From NCBI GenBank assembly GCA_963833235.1, contig CAWHXG010000002.1:124001-188000 (forward strand): DNA of 64,000 bases, written 5' to 3'. A program made the translations under genes and the position numbers. This DNA is from CAWHXG01 sp963833235 (GTDB taxonomy: Bacteria > Pseudomonadota > Alphaproteobacteria > Rhodobacterales > Rhodobacteraceae). Each line of letters begins with the position of its first letter. The first letter of the stretch is position 1. The notes beneath the pieces are model-generated. The model was not told the origin of the DNA and did not search any database. It was given only the letters and a program-made list of their open reading frames with translations. Positions 36,984-49,430 of this stretch are shown in pieces.

Positions 36984-37289
36984 TCACCAGCTCGACTTGA
37001 CCATGCCGGGGATCTGCCCGGCCGATCCCAGCTCGCGCAGCGTGATCCGGCTGACCTTCAGCTTGCGGTAGTAGGCGTGCGGCCGGCCGGTCAGCTGGCA
37101 GCGGTTGTGCAGGCGGGTGGCGGAGCTGTTGCGCGGCAGTTTCGCCAGCTTCAGCCGCGCCTTGAAACGCTCTTCCATCGGCAGGCTGTCGTCGTTGGCG
37201 GTCTTCTTCAGCGCGGCGCGCTTGGCGGCGTACTTGTCGACCAGCGCCTGACGCTTCTTCTCGCGCTCGATCATTGCTTTCTTGGCCAT
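36984..37289 (-). CDS. rpsN: 30S ribosomal protein S14
   Basis: A 101-residue S14 of the long, zinc-free type (no CxxC pairs): MAKKAMIEREKKRQALVDKY to the conserved RCQLTGRPHAYYRKLKVSRI and a C-terminal KSSW. Intact although its neighbours on both sides are frameshifted. Confidence 0.97.
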   Translation of the reverse strand: MAKKAMIEREKKRQALVDKYAAKRAALKKTANDDSLPMEERFKARLKLAKLPRNSSATRLHNRCQLTGRPHAYYRKLKVSRITLRELGSAGQIPGMVKSSW

Positions 37290-37305
37290 GATGTCTCTCC
37301 CAGGC

Positions 37306-37870
37306 TCAGCTGTTGAACGGCATGTTGAAATGCTTCAACAGCGCCTTGGCTTCCGCGTCCGTCGCGGCGGTGGTACAGATGATGATGTCCATCCCCCAGT
37401 TCTCGTCGATCTTGTCGAAGTTGATCTCGGGGAAGACCAGATGTTCCTTCAGGCCCATGGCGTAGTTGCCGCGGCCGTCGAAGCTTTTGCCGCCGACGCC
37501 GCGGAAGTCGCGGATGCGGGGCATGGCGATGGTGATCAGGCGGTCGAGGAAGTCGTACATCCGGTCGCCGCGCAGGGTCACCTTGGCGCCCAGCGGCATC
37601 TCTTCGCGGACCCGGAAGCCGGCGATGGACTTCTTGGCGATGGTCACCACGGCACGCTGGCCGGCGATGATGCTGAGGTCGTCCTGCGCCGACTTCGCCT
37701 TCTTGCTGTCGCGCACGGCCTCGGCGCCGCAGCCGATGTTCAGCACGATCTTGTCGAGCTTGGGCATCTGCATGTGGTTCTTGTACCCGAATTCCTCGTT
37801 CATCTTGCCGCGGATCGTCTCGGCGTAGATGCGACTTGAGGCGCGGGGTGTAGGTGGCGGTATCGAGCAT
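37306..37870 (-). CDS. rplE: 50S ribosomal protein L5 (frameshifted here)
   Basis: L5 of about 187 residues with one extra base near 37829. It starts MLDTATYTPRLKSH, then YAETIRGKMNEEFGYKNHM in the corrected frame, and proceeds intact to FDGRGNYAMGLKEHLVFPEI and the C terminus. L5 contacts 5S rRNA and the P-site tRNA. Its ATG overlaps the rplX stop (ATGA type). Confidence 0.93.
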
Positions 37871-38176
37871 CAGATTGTGTCCCCCGTGGTCTTGGCGAAG
37901 CGGACCTTCTTGCCGTCCTCCACGCGGAAGCCGACGCGGGTCGGCTTGCCGGCGGCATCGATCAGCGCGAGGTTGCTGAGGTCGATCGGCATGGCCTTGG
38001 GCACCCGGCCGCCCTGGCTGTTCTGGCTTTGCTTGGTGTGGCGGATCGAGATGTTGATGCCCGTCGACCACGGCCTTGCCGGCCTTGGGGCTGACGGACG
38101 TGATCTCGCCGTCCTTGCCCTTGTCCTTGCCGGCGAGCACGCGAACGCGGTCGCCCTTGTTCAGCTTGGCGGCCAT
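37870..38176 (-). CDS. rplX: 50S ribosomal protein L24 (frameshifted here)
   Basis: L24 of about 101 residues: MAAKLNKGDRVRVLAGKDKG (KOW motif) up to GKAVVDG, then, after removing one G near 38060, INISIRHTKQSQNSQGG and VGFRVEDGKKVRFAKTTGD. Assembly initiator that binds the 5' end of 23S rRNA. Its start overlaps the rplN stop. Confidence 0.92.
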
Positions 38177-38544
38177 CAGAGCACCTCCGGAGCCAGCGAG
38201 ATGATCTTCATGAAGTTGCGCGCGCGCAGCTCGCGGACGACGGGGCCGAAGATGCGCGTGCCGATCGGCTCGCCATTGTTGTTGAGGATGACGGCGGCGT
38301 TGCGGTCGAACTTGATCGCGGTGCCGTCTTCGCGACGGACCTGCTTGGCGGTGCGCACGACGACGGCCTTGCGCACGTCGCCCTTCTTCACACGGCCGCG
38401 CGGGATCGCCTCTTTCACCGACACCACGATGATGTCGCCGACGGTGGCGTATTTCCGCTTCGATCCGCCGAGGACCTTGATGCACTGGACACGTCGCGCG
38501 CCGGAATTGTCGGCGACATCCAGATTGGTCTGCATCTGGATCAT
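38176..38544 (-). CDS. rplN: 50S ribosomal protein L14
   Basis: A 122-residue L14 beginning MIQMQTNLDVADNSGARRVQ, with VKEAIPRGRVKKGDVRKAVV and the C-terminal VRELRARNFMKIISLAPEVL. Intact. Overlaps rplX by ATGA. Confidence 0.97.
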   Translation of the reverse strand: MIQMQTNLDVADNSGARRVQCIKVLGGSKRKYATVGDIIVVSVKEAIPRGRVKKGDVRKAVVVRTAKQVRREDGTAIKFDRNAAVILNNNGEPIGTRIFGPVVRELRARNFMKIISLAPEVL

Positions 38545-38621
38545 GATGGTTTCTCCCGACCTTTGGGGGATGCGCCTTGCACCGTCTCCCCAGGGTTTCG
38601 CTCAAACCGGGCGGTGAGACC

Positions 38622-38852
38622 TCAGGCGGTCATCACCTCCCAGCGTTTCGTCTTGCACATCGGCGCGCATTCCACGATCCGCACGGCATCGCCTTCCTTG
38701 AAGGAATTGGCGGCATCGTGGGCGCGGTACTTCTTGGACTTCCGGATCGTCTTCTTCAGAACCGGATGGGTGAAGCGACGCTCCACCAGCACGGTGATCG
38801 TCTGGTCGTTCTTGGCGCTGGTCACGGTGCCGGCGAGGATGCGTTTGGGCAT
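38622..38852 (-). CDS. rpsQ: 30S ribosomal protein S17
   Basis: A 76-residue S17: MPKRILAGTVTSAKNDQTIT, VERRFTHPVLKKTIRKSKKY and the GDAVRIVECAPMCKTKRWEV ending. Intact; 11 bases after rpmC. Confidence 0.97.
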   Translation of the reverse strand: MPKRILAGTVTSAKNDQTITVLVERRFTHPVLKKTIRKSKKYRAHDAANSFKEGDAVRIVECAPMCKTKRWEVMTA

Positions 38853-38863
38853 TGTGCCGGCTC

Positions 38864-39070
38864 CTATTCAGCAGTGGCCGCGGTGGCGGCCTTTTCGTTC
38901 AGGATCGTCTTGACGCGGGCGACGTCGCGCCGCACGCCGCGCATCCGCGCGGTGTTCTCGATCTGGCCCGTCGCCTGCTGGAAGCGCAGGTTGAAGGCCT
39001 CCTTCTTCAGCGTCGAGAGCTGCTCGCGCAGCTGGTCGGGGGTCTTGTCCCGAAGTTCCTTGGCGTCCAT
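38864..39070 (-). CDS. rpmC: 50S ribosomal protein L29
   Basis: A 68-residue L29 near the tunnel exit: MDAKELRDKTPDQLREQLST then LKKEAFNLRFQQATGQIENT. Start 39070 has an AAGGAATAAGG ribosome-binding stretch. It is the first gene of this transcription block because a lipoprotein gene on the other strand separates it from rplP. Confidence 0.95.
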   Translation of the reverse strand: MDAKELRDKTPDQLREQLSTLKKEAFNLRFQQATGQIENTARMRGVRRDVARVKTILNEKAATAATAE

Positions 39071-39158
39071 CGCCTTATTCCTTTGTGCAACGTCACCGGA
39101 GGGCCCTGCCGCGCGGCGGGTCACCCTGAATTCCGGTGGAGTTCGGGAGTGAGACGCC

Positions 39159-39187
39159 CTCCTACAGTTCGCCCCATGCTTTGGCAA
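39159..39187 (-). promoter_or_regulatory. Candidate promoter of rpmC-rpsQ-rplN block
   Basis: Minus strand TTGCCA (39182-39187), 17 bases, TAGGAG (39159-39164), about 90 bases upstream of rpmC. A separate promoter is needed here if the hairpin after rplP stops upstream transcription. Confidence 0.35.
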
Positions 39188-39338
39188 GCCGCTTCTGGGC
39201 GCTGCGGTGCGGTCAGGCGCTTCGCCGGCATTCGAGGCAAAAGTTCGGGAGATATACCTCGGGGATCGCGCGTTTCTTCGGCCTTCGGTGATGACGAGGC
39301 GCCAGAACGGGCGAAGAGATTGGACACAAGGAAAAGCC

Positions 39339-39689
39339 ATGAGACGAATTTCACTGCTCGCCCTGTCCGCCGCGGCGCTCGCCGCCGGTTGCGCACAGAA
39401 CCCGGACACCATCAATGCGAGCTATGTCAGCCCGATGCAGTTCTCTGCGATGAGCTGCGGCGAGATGCGCCAGGAGGCCGACCGCATCCAGAGCGAAATG
39501 ACCGATCTGGTGGGCAAGCAACGCGCCGAGCGCAACAGCGACCTCGCCTGGACGACCGGCGGCGCGCTGCTGTTCTTCCCGGCCATGCTCGTCGCGGCAG
39601 CGGGGCCCGATCACGCCGACGAGATCGCCGAGCTCAGGGGCGAGGCCAAGGGGCTGAACTTCGCGGCCCGCGAGAGGGACTGCCTCTAG
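39339..39689 (+). CDS. Putative lipoprotein inserted between rpmC and rplP
   Basis: A 116-residue protein with a lipoprotein signal: MRRISLLALSAAALAAGC has a lipobox (LAAGC) with Cys18 as the lipidation site. The mature part begins with AQNPDTINASYVSPMQF, has a helical stretch rich in Glu/Arg (CGEMRQEADRIQSEMTDLVG), a hydrophobic patch (LLFFPAMLVAAAG) and a final Cys. I do not recognise a characterised family; the YVSPMQF and SCGEM pattern is seen in small metal-resistance-like lipoproteins, but this is only resemblance. It is transcribed against the ribosomal genes. Start 39339 is chosen for the signal peptide. Confidence 0.8.
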   Translation: MRRISLLALSAAALAAGCAQNPDTINASYVSPMQFSAMSCGEMRQEADRIQSEMTDLVGKQRAERNSDLAWTTGGALLFFPAMLVAAAGPDHADEIAELRGEAKGLNFAARERDCL

Positions 39690-39853
39690 GTCTCGGCGCC
39701 GCCGCGAACAAGAAGCCCCCCCTCGCCCCGACCTGGCGGGGTGAGAGCCCCTCATGCACGCTCCATGATCCGAAGGCGGATGCACTCCGACCCGGCCAAG
39801 GGGCGTACTTTCCACCGGTCGCCTCGTGCCGTTTCGCCGCCATGAACAAAGAA

Positions 39854-39876
39854 AAGGCGGGGAATCCCCCGCCTTT
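39854..39876 (-). terminator. Terminator after rplP
   Basis: Minus strand: AAAGGCGGGGGATTCCCCGCCTTTTC, whose arms GGCGGGG/CCCCGCC pair fully around GATT (shown as arms), followed by TTTTCTTT. It would stop transcripts leaving rplP before the opposite-strand lipoprotein gene. The arms are also near symmetric on the plus strand but with a shorter T run. Confidence 0.7.
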
Positions 39877-39899
39877 CCCAAATTCATTCCGAGGCCGGC

Positions 39900-40314
39900 T
39901 TACCAATCCTCGCGGGCGACGACCCTCGTCTTGATCGGCAGCTTCATCGCGGCCAGGCGCAGGGCCTCGCGGGCGACGTCGTCGACCACGCCGTCGAGTC
40001 TCGAACATGATCCGGCCCGGCTTGACCTTGGCCGCCCAGTAATCGACCGAGCCCTTGCCCTTGCCCATCCGCACCTCGGTGGGCTTCGACGTCACCGGCA
40101 CGTCCGGGAAGATGCGGATCCAGACCCGGCCCTGACGCTTCATGTGGCGCGTCATGGCGCGGCGCGCGGCTTCGATCTGGCGCGCGGTGACGCGCTCGGG
40201 CTCCGTCGCCTTCAGCCCGTAGGGGCCGAAGGTGAGGTCGGACCCGCCCTTGGCCTCGCCGTGGATGCGGCCCTTGTGCTGCTTGCGGTACTTGGTGCGC
40301 TTCGGTTGAAGCAT
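39900..40314 (-). CDS. rplP: 50S ribosomal protein L16 (frameshifted here)
   Basis: L16 of about 137 residues: MLQPKRTKYRKQHKGRIHGE to KVKPGRIMFE, then after removal of an extra base near 39999 LDGVVDDVAREALRLAAMKL and ending VVAREDW. It organises the A-site region of 23S rRNA. Last gene of the S10 block before the lipoprotein gene. Confidence 0.93.
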
Positions 40315-40326
40315 CTCTCATTCCTC

Positions 40327-41045
40327 TCAGCGGTAGTCGCGGCGGCCGCCGCCGGCCCCGCGCGGCGCCGGGCCATCCTGCAGTTCCTGCGCCGCGGTCG
40401 CGCGCGGCGGGATCGTGCTCCATGATCTCGCCTTTGAAGATCCAGACCTTGATCCCGATGATCCCGTAGGCCGTCACCGCCTCTGCAGGGCATAGTCGAT
40501 GTCGGCCCGCAGGGTGTGCAGCGGCACGCGGCCCTCGCGGTACCATTCGGTCCGCGCGATCTCGGCACCGCCCAGACGGCCGGCGACGTTGATCCGGATG
40601 CCGAGCGCACCCATCCGCATGGCGTTCTGCACCGCACGCTTCATCGCGCGGCGGAAGCTGATCCGCCGCTCCAGCTGCTGGGCGATGTTCTCGGCCACCA
40701 GCATCGCGTCGAGCTCGGGCTTGCGCACCTCGACGATGTTGAGGTGCAGTTCGCTCGTCGGTCATCGAGGCGAGCTTCTTGCGCAGCATCTCGATGTCCG
40801 CGCCCTTCTTGCCGATGATGACGCCGGGGCGCGCGGTATGGATCGTCACGCGGCACTTGCGGTGCGGACGCTCGATGATGATCGCGGCTGATGCCGGCCT
40901 GCTGCATTCTTCCTTGATGAATTCGCGGATCGCGCATGTCTTCGAGCAGAAGATTGCCGTAGTCCTTGGTGTCGGCGTACCAGCGGCTGTCCCAGGTGCG
41001 GTTGACCTGCAGGCGCATGCCGATCGGATTGACTTTGTGTCCCAT
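40327..41045 (-). CDS. rpsC: 30S ribosomal protein S3 (several frameshifts here)
   Basis: S3, about 239 residues, broken by roughly six indels (near 40394, 40483, 40753, 40883, 40905 and 40931). Clean pieces are MGHKVNPIGMRLQVNRTWDS, the KH-domain RPGVIIGKKGADIEMLRKKL, and VRKPELDAMLVAENIAQQLE to EWYREGRVPLHTLRADIDYA and GIIGIKVWIFKGEIMEHDP. The C-terminal tail is Gly/Arg-rich. S3 forms the mRNA entry helicase. The order of pieces is normal, so indels, not rearrangement, explain the damage. Confidence 0.9.
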
Positions 41046-41438
41046 CAGGCTTGCTCCTCGGTGATTTGCTCGACCTGGCGCACCTTGATCGTCAACTCCG
41101 CGAACGGCTTGAGGATCTTGCCGAAACGGCCGCGCGCCCGCGGGCGGCCGCGCTTCATGACCAGGTTCTTGCCGACATAGGCCTCGGCGACGACCAGCTC
41201 GTCGACGTCGAGATCGTGGTTGTTCTCGGCGTTGGCGATGGCCGACTGCAGGCACTTGCTTCACGTCGTCGGCGATCCGCTTCTTGGAGAAGGTCAGATC
41301 GGCCAGCGCCTTGTCGACCTTCTTGCCGCGGATCATCGGGCGACGAGGTTCAGCTTCTGCGGGCTGGTGCGCAGCATGCCGCGACTTGGCCATCGCCTCG
41401 TTGTCCGCGACGCGGCGGGGGTTCTTATCCTTCGCCAT
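41045..41438 (-). CDS. rplV: 50S ribosomal protein L22 (frameshifted here)
   Basis: L22, about 130 residues, with three indels near 41258, 41339 (a deletion) and 41380. Recognisable pieces: MAKDKNPRRVADNEAMAKSR, IRGKKVDKALADLTFSKKRI, ENNHDLDVDELVVAEAYVGK and the basic GRPRARGRFGKILKPFAELT ending in TEEQA. L22 lines the exit tunnel. Its stop overlaps the rpsC start. Confidence 0.9.
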
Positions 41439-41441
41439 GAC

Positions 41442-41722
41442 TTATTTCCGCTTCGCTTTCTTGTCGGCCGCGTGGCCCGTAATAGGTCCGCGTCGGCGAA
41501 TATTCACCGAACTTCTGGCCGATCATGTCCTCGGACACGTTGACCGGGATGTGCTTGTTGCCGTTGTAGACGCCGAAGGTCAGCCCGACGAACTGCGGCA
41601 GGATCGTCGAGCGGCGCGACCAGATCTTGATGACCTCGTTGCGGCCCGACTTCGCGCGACTTCTCGGCCTTCTTCAGGACGTAGGAGTCGACGAAGGGGC
41701 CTTTCCAGACTGAACGTGACAT
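41442..41722 (-). CDS. rpsS: 30S ribosomal protein S19 (frameshifted here)
   Basis: S19 of 92 residues: MSRSVWKGPFVDSYVLKKAE, then after one extra base near 41645 NEVIKIWSRRSTILPQFVGL and VNVSEDMIGQKFGEYSPTRT, and after a second near 41476 GHAADKKAKRK. Both inserts lengthen a G/C run. Head protein next to S13. Confidence 0.92.
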
Positions 41723-41725
41723 GGC

Positions 41726-42569
41726 TTAGCGGCCCTTCTTCTTGCGCGTGACGCGAGCGCAGGATCAACTTGTCGGACGCCTTGTTCTTGTAGCGCGTGC
41801 GCGCACCCTTGGTGGGCTTGCCCCAGGGGGTGACCGGGTGACGGCCGCCCGAGGTGCGGCCTTCGCCGCCGCCATGCGGGTGGTCGATCGGGTTCATGAC
41901 GACGCCGCGGACGCTTGGGCGCTTGCCCTTGTGCCGGTTGCGGCCGGCCTTGCCGAGGTTCTGGTTCGAGTTGTCGGGGTTGCGACACCGCACCGACGGT
42001 CGCCATGCATTCCTGACGCACCAGGCGCAGCTCGCCCGAGCAGAGGCGCACCTGCGCGTAGCCGCCGTCGCGACCGACGAACTGGGCGTAGGTGCCCGCC
42101 GCACGCGCGATCTGGCCGCCCTTGCCGGGCTTCAGCTCGATGTTGTGGACGATCGTGCCGATCGGCATGCCCGAGAACGGCATCGCGTTGCCCGGCTTGA
42201 TGTCGACCTTGGCGGCCGCGACGACCTTGTCGCCCACGGCCAGGCGCTGCGGCGCGAGGATGTAGGCCTGCTCGCCGTCGTCGTACTGGATGAGCGCGAT
42301 GAAGGCGGTCCGGTTGGGATCGTATTCGATCCGGCACGACCGGCCGGCATGTCGAGCTTGGTGCGCTTGAAATCGACGATCCGGTAGAGACGCTTCGCCC
42401 CGCCGCCCATGCGGCGCATCGTGATCCGTCCGGTGTTGTTCCGTCCGCCGGTCTTCGTCAGACCCTCGGTGAGGGACTTGACGGGGCGGCCTTTCCAAAG
42501 CTCCGAACGGTCGATCAGAACCAGCCCGCGCTGGCCAGGCGTCGTCGGTTTGTACGACTTGAGTGCCAT
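41726..42569 (-). CDS. rplB: 50S ribosomal protein L2 (frameshifted here)
   Basis: L2 of about 280 residues, needed for peptidyl transfer. It starts MALKSYKPTTPGQRGLVLID, then a deletion near 42334, a long clean middle (NRTAFIALIQYDDGEQAYIL to GGYAQVRLCSGELRLVRQEC), an insert near 41982, the NPIDHPHGGGEGRTSGGRHP loop with the conserved histidine, and a final insert near 41744 before KKKGR. Two insertions and one deletion leave the size normal. Confidence 0.92.
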
Positions 42570-42702
42570 GCTTTCTGTCTTCCGTTGTTGTGGGCCCGGA
42601 AGGCCCCTTCGTTCGCGGGGTGCGACGGTACGAACCCGCCCTACCCCCTTGAGGTCGCCGTCAATGACGGCGGCTTGCGGCGGGATCAACCCCGCCTGGC
42701 GC

Positions 42703-42999
42703 TCAGAGGCCGGTGGTCACGTCGATGGTGTTACCCTCGACGAGCGTCACGTAGGCTTTCTTCACGTCCTTGCGGCGGCCGAGCAGGCCGCGGAACCGCT
42801 TGACCTTGCCCTTGGTGATGGTGGTGTTGACCGCCTTCACCTTGACGTTGAACAGGCTCTCGACCGCCTCCTTGATCTGCGGCTTGTTGGCGTCGATCGC
42901 GACCTCGAACACCACGGCGTTGTTCTCGGACGCCATGGTGGCCTTCTCGGTGATGATCGGCTTGCGGATCACGTCGTAATGCTGGTGTTTCACGCTCAT
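42703..42999 (-). CDS. rplW: 50S ribosomal protein L23
   Basis: A 98-residue L23, docking site for SRP and trigger factor at the tunnel exit: MSVKHQHYDVIRKPIITEKA and VKAVNTTITKGKVKRFRGLL. Intact. Its start overlaps the rplD stop (ATGA). The 133-base gap to rplB contains degenerate copies of the GC-rich inverted repeat seen elsewhere. Confidence 0.96.
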   Translation of the reverse strand: MSVKHQHYDVIRKPIITEKATMASENNAVVFEVAIDANKPQIKEAVESLFNVKVKAVNTTITKGKVKRFRGLLGRRKDVKKAYVTLVEGNTIDVTTGL

Positions 43000-43620
43000 T
43001 TCAGTCGCGCCTCCAGCGCTTCGACGCCCGCCTTGGTCAGCACCAGGGTGTCCCGCTTGAGGATGTCGTACACGTTCGCGCCGATCGACGGCAGCACGTC
43101 GAGGCCGTCGAGGTTGCGCGCGGCGCGGGCGAAATTCGCGTCCACCTCCGGCCCGTCGATGACCAGCGCACGCTTCCAGCCCAGCGACTTGACGGCGTTG
43201 GCCAGCGCCTGGTCTTGGCGCTCCGACAGGGTCGCCTCGTCGATGACCACGAGCTCGCCGCGCTGCGCCTTGGCCGAAAGCGCGTGGCGCAGGCCGAGGG
43301 CGCGGAACTTCTTGGTCAGCTCGTGGGCATGGCTGCGCGGGGTCGGACCCTTGTAGACGCCGCCACCGCGGAAGATCGGCGCCTTGACGCGGGCGCCGTG
43401 GCGTGCGCCGCCGGTGCCCTTCTGGCGATAGATCTTCTTGGTCGAATAGCTGACCTCGGACCGGGTCTTGACCTTGTGCGTCCCTGCTTGCGCCTTGTCG
43501 CGCTGCCAGCGGACGATGCGGTGCAGGATGTCGGCGCGCGGCTCCAGCCCGAAGATGGCGTCGTCCAGTTCGATCGACGCCGGCGCTGCTCCCGTCGAGG
43601 TTGATGACGTCGAGTTTCAT
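42996..43620 (-). CDS. rplD: 50S ribosomal protein L4 (frameshifted here)
   Basis: L4 of about 207 residues: MKLDVINLDGSSAG, then one extra base near 43577, then SIELDDAIFGLEPRADILHR, the tunnel loop SYSTKKIYRQKGTGGARHG and the clean C-terminal half from VIDEATLSERQDQALANAVK. It autoregulates the S10 operon in E. coli. Start overlaps rplC stop. Confidence 0.93.
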
Positions 43621-44503
43621 TCCTCGCCTCCTTCTTCTCGGGCGCGTCGGCCGGCGTACTCGCCTGCGGCGTCCGCCTTGTCGGCGTCGATGTCGGCCTC
43701 GGCCTCCTTCAGCGCGGCTTCCTCGGCGGCGGCGGCCTCGGCAGCGGCGGCCTCGGCGGCCGCAGCCTCTTCGGCGGCGGCGGCTGCGGCGGCCTCTTCG
43801 GCCATGCGCGCGGCTTCGGCGGCGGCGGAACGCAGCGCGGCCGGCAGGATCACGTTCTCGGGCGAACGGCTTCTTGACCGCATCCTTGATCGTGACCCAG
43901 CCGCCCTTGGAGCCGGGAACCGCGCCCTTGACCATGATCAGGCCGCGATCGGCATCGGTGCGGACGACCTGCAGGTTCTGCGTGGTCACGCGGGCGGCGC
44001 CCATGTGACCGGCCATCTTCTTGCCCTTGAACACCTTGCCCGGGTCCTGGCACTGACCGGTGGAGCCGTGGGAGCGGTGGCTGATCGACACGCCGTGCGA
44101 GGCGCGCAGGCCGCCGAAGTTGTGCCGCTTCATGGCGCCCTGAAAGCCCTTACCGATCGAGGTGCCGCTCACGTCGACGAACTGGCCGGCGAAGTAGTGG
44201 TCCGCGGTGATTTCCTCGCCGACGCCGATCAGGTTCTCGGCATCGACGCGGAATTCGGCGATCTTGCGCTTGGGCGCGACGTTGGCGACGGCGAAGTGGC
44301 CGCGCATCGGCTGCGTGATGCGCTTGGCCTTGGCGGTGCCGGCGCCAAGCTGCACGGCAGGGTAGCCGTCGCGCTCGGCGGTGCGCTGCGCCACGACCTG
44401 CAGCTCGTCGAGCTGCAGGACGGTCACCGGCATCTGCCGGCCGTCGTCGAGGAAGAGCCGGGTCATGCCCGAGCTTCTTGGCGATCACTCCGGAACGTAG
44501 CAT
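43617..44503 (-). CDS. rplC: 50S ribosomal protein L3 with long Ala/Glu-rich C-terminal tail (frameshifted here)
   Basis: L3 of about 294 residues. MLRSGVIAKKLG is followed by one extra base (near 44468), then MTRLFLDDGRQMPVTVLQLD through VSGTSIGKGFQGAMKRHNFG and KGAVPGSKGGWVTIKDAVKK; a second extra base lies near 43863. After the usual L3 end come about 80 residues of Ala/Glu repeats (EEAAAAAAAEEAAAAEAA and similar) predicted to be a long helix. Such tails occur in alphaproteobacterial L3. Confidence 0.9.
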
Positions 44504-44516
44504 GGTTCCGCCCCCC

Positions 44517-44826
44517 TCAGAGCTTGATTTCGACGTCGACGCCGGCGGCGAGGTCGAGCTTCATCAGCGCGTCCACGGTCTGCGGCGTCGGGTCGACGAT
44601 ATCGAGGAGCCGCTTGTGGGTGCGGATCTCGAACTGGTCGCGCGATCTTCTTGTCCACGTGGGGGCCACGCAGGACGGTGAACTTCTCGATCTTGTTCGG
44701 CAGCGGGATCGGCCCGCGCACCTGGGCGCCCGTACGCTTGGCGGTGTTCACGATCTCCAGCGTGCTCGCATCGAGCACGCGGTAATCGAAGGCCTTGAGC
44801 CGGATGCGGATGTTCTGGCTTTGCAT
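44517..44826 (-). CDS. rpsJ: 30S ribosomal protein S10 (frameshifted here)
   Basis: S10/NusE of 102 residues: MQSQNIRIRLKAFDYRVLDA through PHVDKK, then after one extra base near 44646 SRDQFEIRTHKRLLDIVDPT and ending VDVEIKL. It works in the ribosome head and in NusB-dependent antitermination. The tuf gene ends 148 bases upstream. Confidence 0.93.
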
Positions 44827-44974
44827 CGTCTGTCGCCTTTCGCGGCTTGGAACGGGAGAGGTGGAGCGCCCGTTCATTGGCGCCCCACATACACGTCCGT
44901 CTTGTAGCTCGCCCGGCCAGGGTCACCCCCCGGCCGGCATGTCGCGCCGGCGGGGGCAACCCCGCCGCGCCCCG

Positions 44975-46152
<1,178 letters not shown>

Positions 46153-46183
46153 CCTGGGGTCTCCTTGGTCGTCGTGTTGGGGC

Positions 46184-46237
46184 GGCGGGGTATGCCCCGC
46201 CCTACGGGGTCTCGGGTAGGGCGGGGTCCACCCCGCC
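46184..46237. repeat. Paired GC-rich inverted repeat, fusA-tuf gap
   Basis: Two oppositely oriented units, GGCGGGGTATGCCCCGCCC and GTAGGGCGGGGTCCACCCCG, each themselves palindromic, fill the gap between fusA and tuf. Related pairs occur at 48999-49052 and 54308-54360, and worn copies near 42615-42695 and 44925-44970. Confidence 0.75.
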
Positions 46238-46244
46238 GCACCGC

Positions 46245-48362
<2,118 letters not shown>

Positions 48363-48504
48363 GGGTTTGTCCTTTGGTCCTTTGACCTTCGGTCAGGTGT
48401 TCGGGTCGGTCAGGCCCGGGCGGCTTTCCACCCGGTGGGATCGGTAGGCCTTGAGCGCTGGCCCGGGCGCTGCCCGGAACGCAGCCGGGTCGGCCGCGCG
48501 CCGC

Positions 48505-48975
48505 CTACCAGCGGTAGTGGCTGAACGCCTTGTTGGCATCGGCCATCTTGTGGGTGTCTTCGCGCTTCTTCACGGCGGTGCCGCGCATCTGCACCGCGTC
48601 GACCAGCTCGCCGGCCAGCCGCTCTTCCATCGTGTTCTCATTGCGGTTGCGGGCCGCGATGATCAGCCAGCGGATCGCCAGCGCCTCGCGCCGCTCGGGG
48701 CGCACCTCGACAGGCACCTGATAGGTCGCGCCGCCGACCCGGCGGGAGCGGACCTCGACCGACGGCTTGATGTTCTCGAGGCTCTCGTGAAACACCTCGA
48801 CGGGCGACTTCTTCAGCTTCTGCTCCACCCGGTCGAACGCGTTGTAGACGATGCGCTCGGCGGCGGACTTCTTGCCGTCGACCATCAGGTTGTTCATGAA
48901 CTTGGTCAGCACGCGGTCGCCGAACTTGGCGTCCGGCAGAACTTCACGTTTTTCGGCGGCGTGGCGGCGTGACAT
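48505..48975 (-). CDS. rpsG: 30S ribosomal protein S7
   Basis: A 156-residue S7: MSRRHAAEKREVLPDAKFGD, LMVDGKKSAAERIVYNAFDR and the C-terminal KREDTHKMADANKAFSHYRW. Nucleates head assembly and in E. coli represses the str operon. Intact. Confidence 0.97.
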   Translation of the reverse strand: MSRRHAAEKREVLPDAKFGDRVLTKFMNNLMVDGKKSAAERIVYNAFDRVEQKLKKSPVEVFHESLENIKPSVEVRSRRVGGATYQVPVEVRPERREALAIRWLIIAARNRNENTMEERLAGELVDAVQMRGTAVKKREDTHKMADANKAFSHYRW

Positions 48976-48998
48976 GGGCTTCTCTTCTTTCAGGCATC

Positions 48999-49052
48999 GG
49001 CGGGGTGAACCCCGCCCTACGGATGGTGGGTAGGGCGGGGTTCACCCCGCCG
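48999..49052. repeat. Paired GC-rich inverted repeat, rpsL-rpsG gap
   Basis: GGCGGGGTGAACCCCGCCCTA and its reverse complement TAGGGCGGGGTTCACCCCGC are separated by nine bases, forming a near-perfect long hairpin between rpsL and rpsG. Same family as 46184-46237. Confidence 0.8.
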
Positions 49053-49058
49053 CCCGGA

Positions 49059-49430
49059 TCACTTCGGTCGCTTGGCGCCGTACTTGGAGCGGCGCTGCTT
49101 GCGGTCCTTGACGCCCTGCGTATCGAGGACGCCGCGCAGGATGTGGTAGCGCACGCCCGGAAGGTCCTTCACCCGGCCCCCGCGGATCAGCACGACGCTG
49201 TGCTCCTGCAGGTTGTGGCTTTCGCCCGGAATGTAGCTGATGACCTCGTAGCCGTTGGTCAGGCGGACCTTGGCGACCTTCCGCATGGCCGAGTTCGGCT
49301 TCTTCGGCGTGGTCGTGTAGACGCGCGTGCAGACGCCGCGCTTCTGCGGGCAGCCTTCCAGGTGCATCGACTTGGAGCGTTTGACTTTCGGCTGCCGCGG
49401 TTTGCGGATCAGCTGCTGGATCGTTGGCAT
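49059..49430 (-). CDS. rpsL: 30S ribosomal protein S12
   Basis: A 123-residue S12: MPTIQQLIRKPRQPKVKRSK, the decoding loop TTTPKKPNSAMRKVAKV with the lysine at the position of Lys43, and RGGRVKDLPGVRYH with Lys88; both positions are the streptomycin-sensitive type. First gene of the str operon and intact. Confidence 0.97.
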   Translation of the reverse strand: MPTIQQLIRKPRQPKVKRSKSMHLEGCPQKRGVCTRVYTTTPKKPNSAMRKVAKVRLTNGYEVISYIPGESHNLQEHSVVLIRGGRVKDLPGVRYHILRGVLDTQGVKDRKQRRSKYGAKRPK

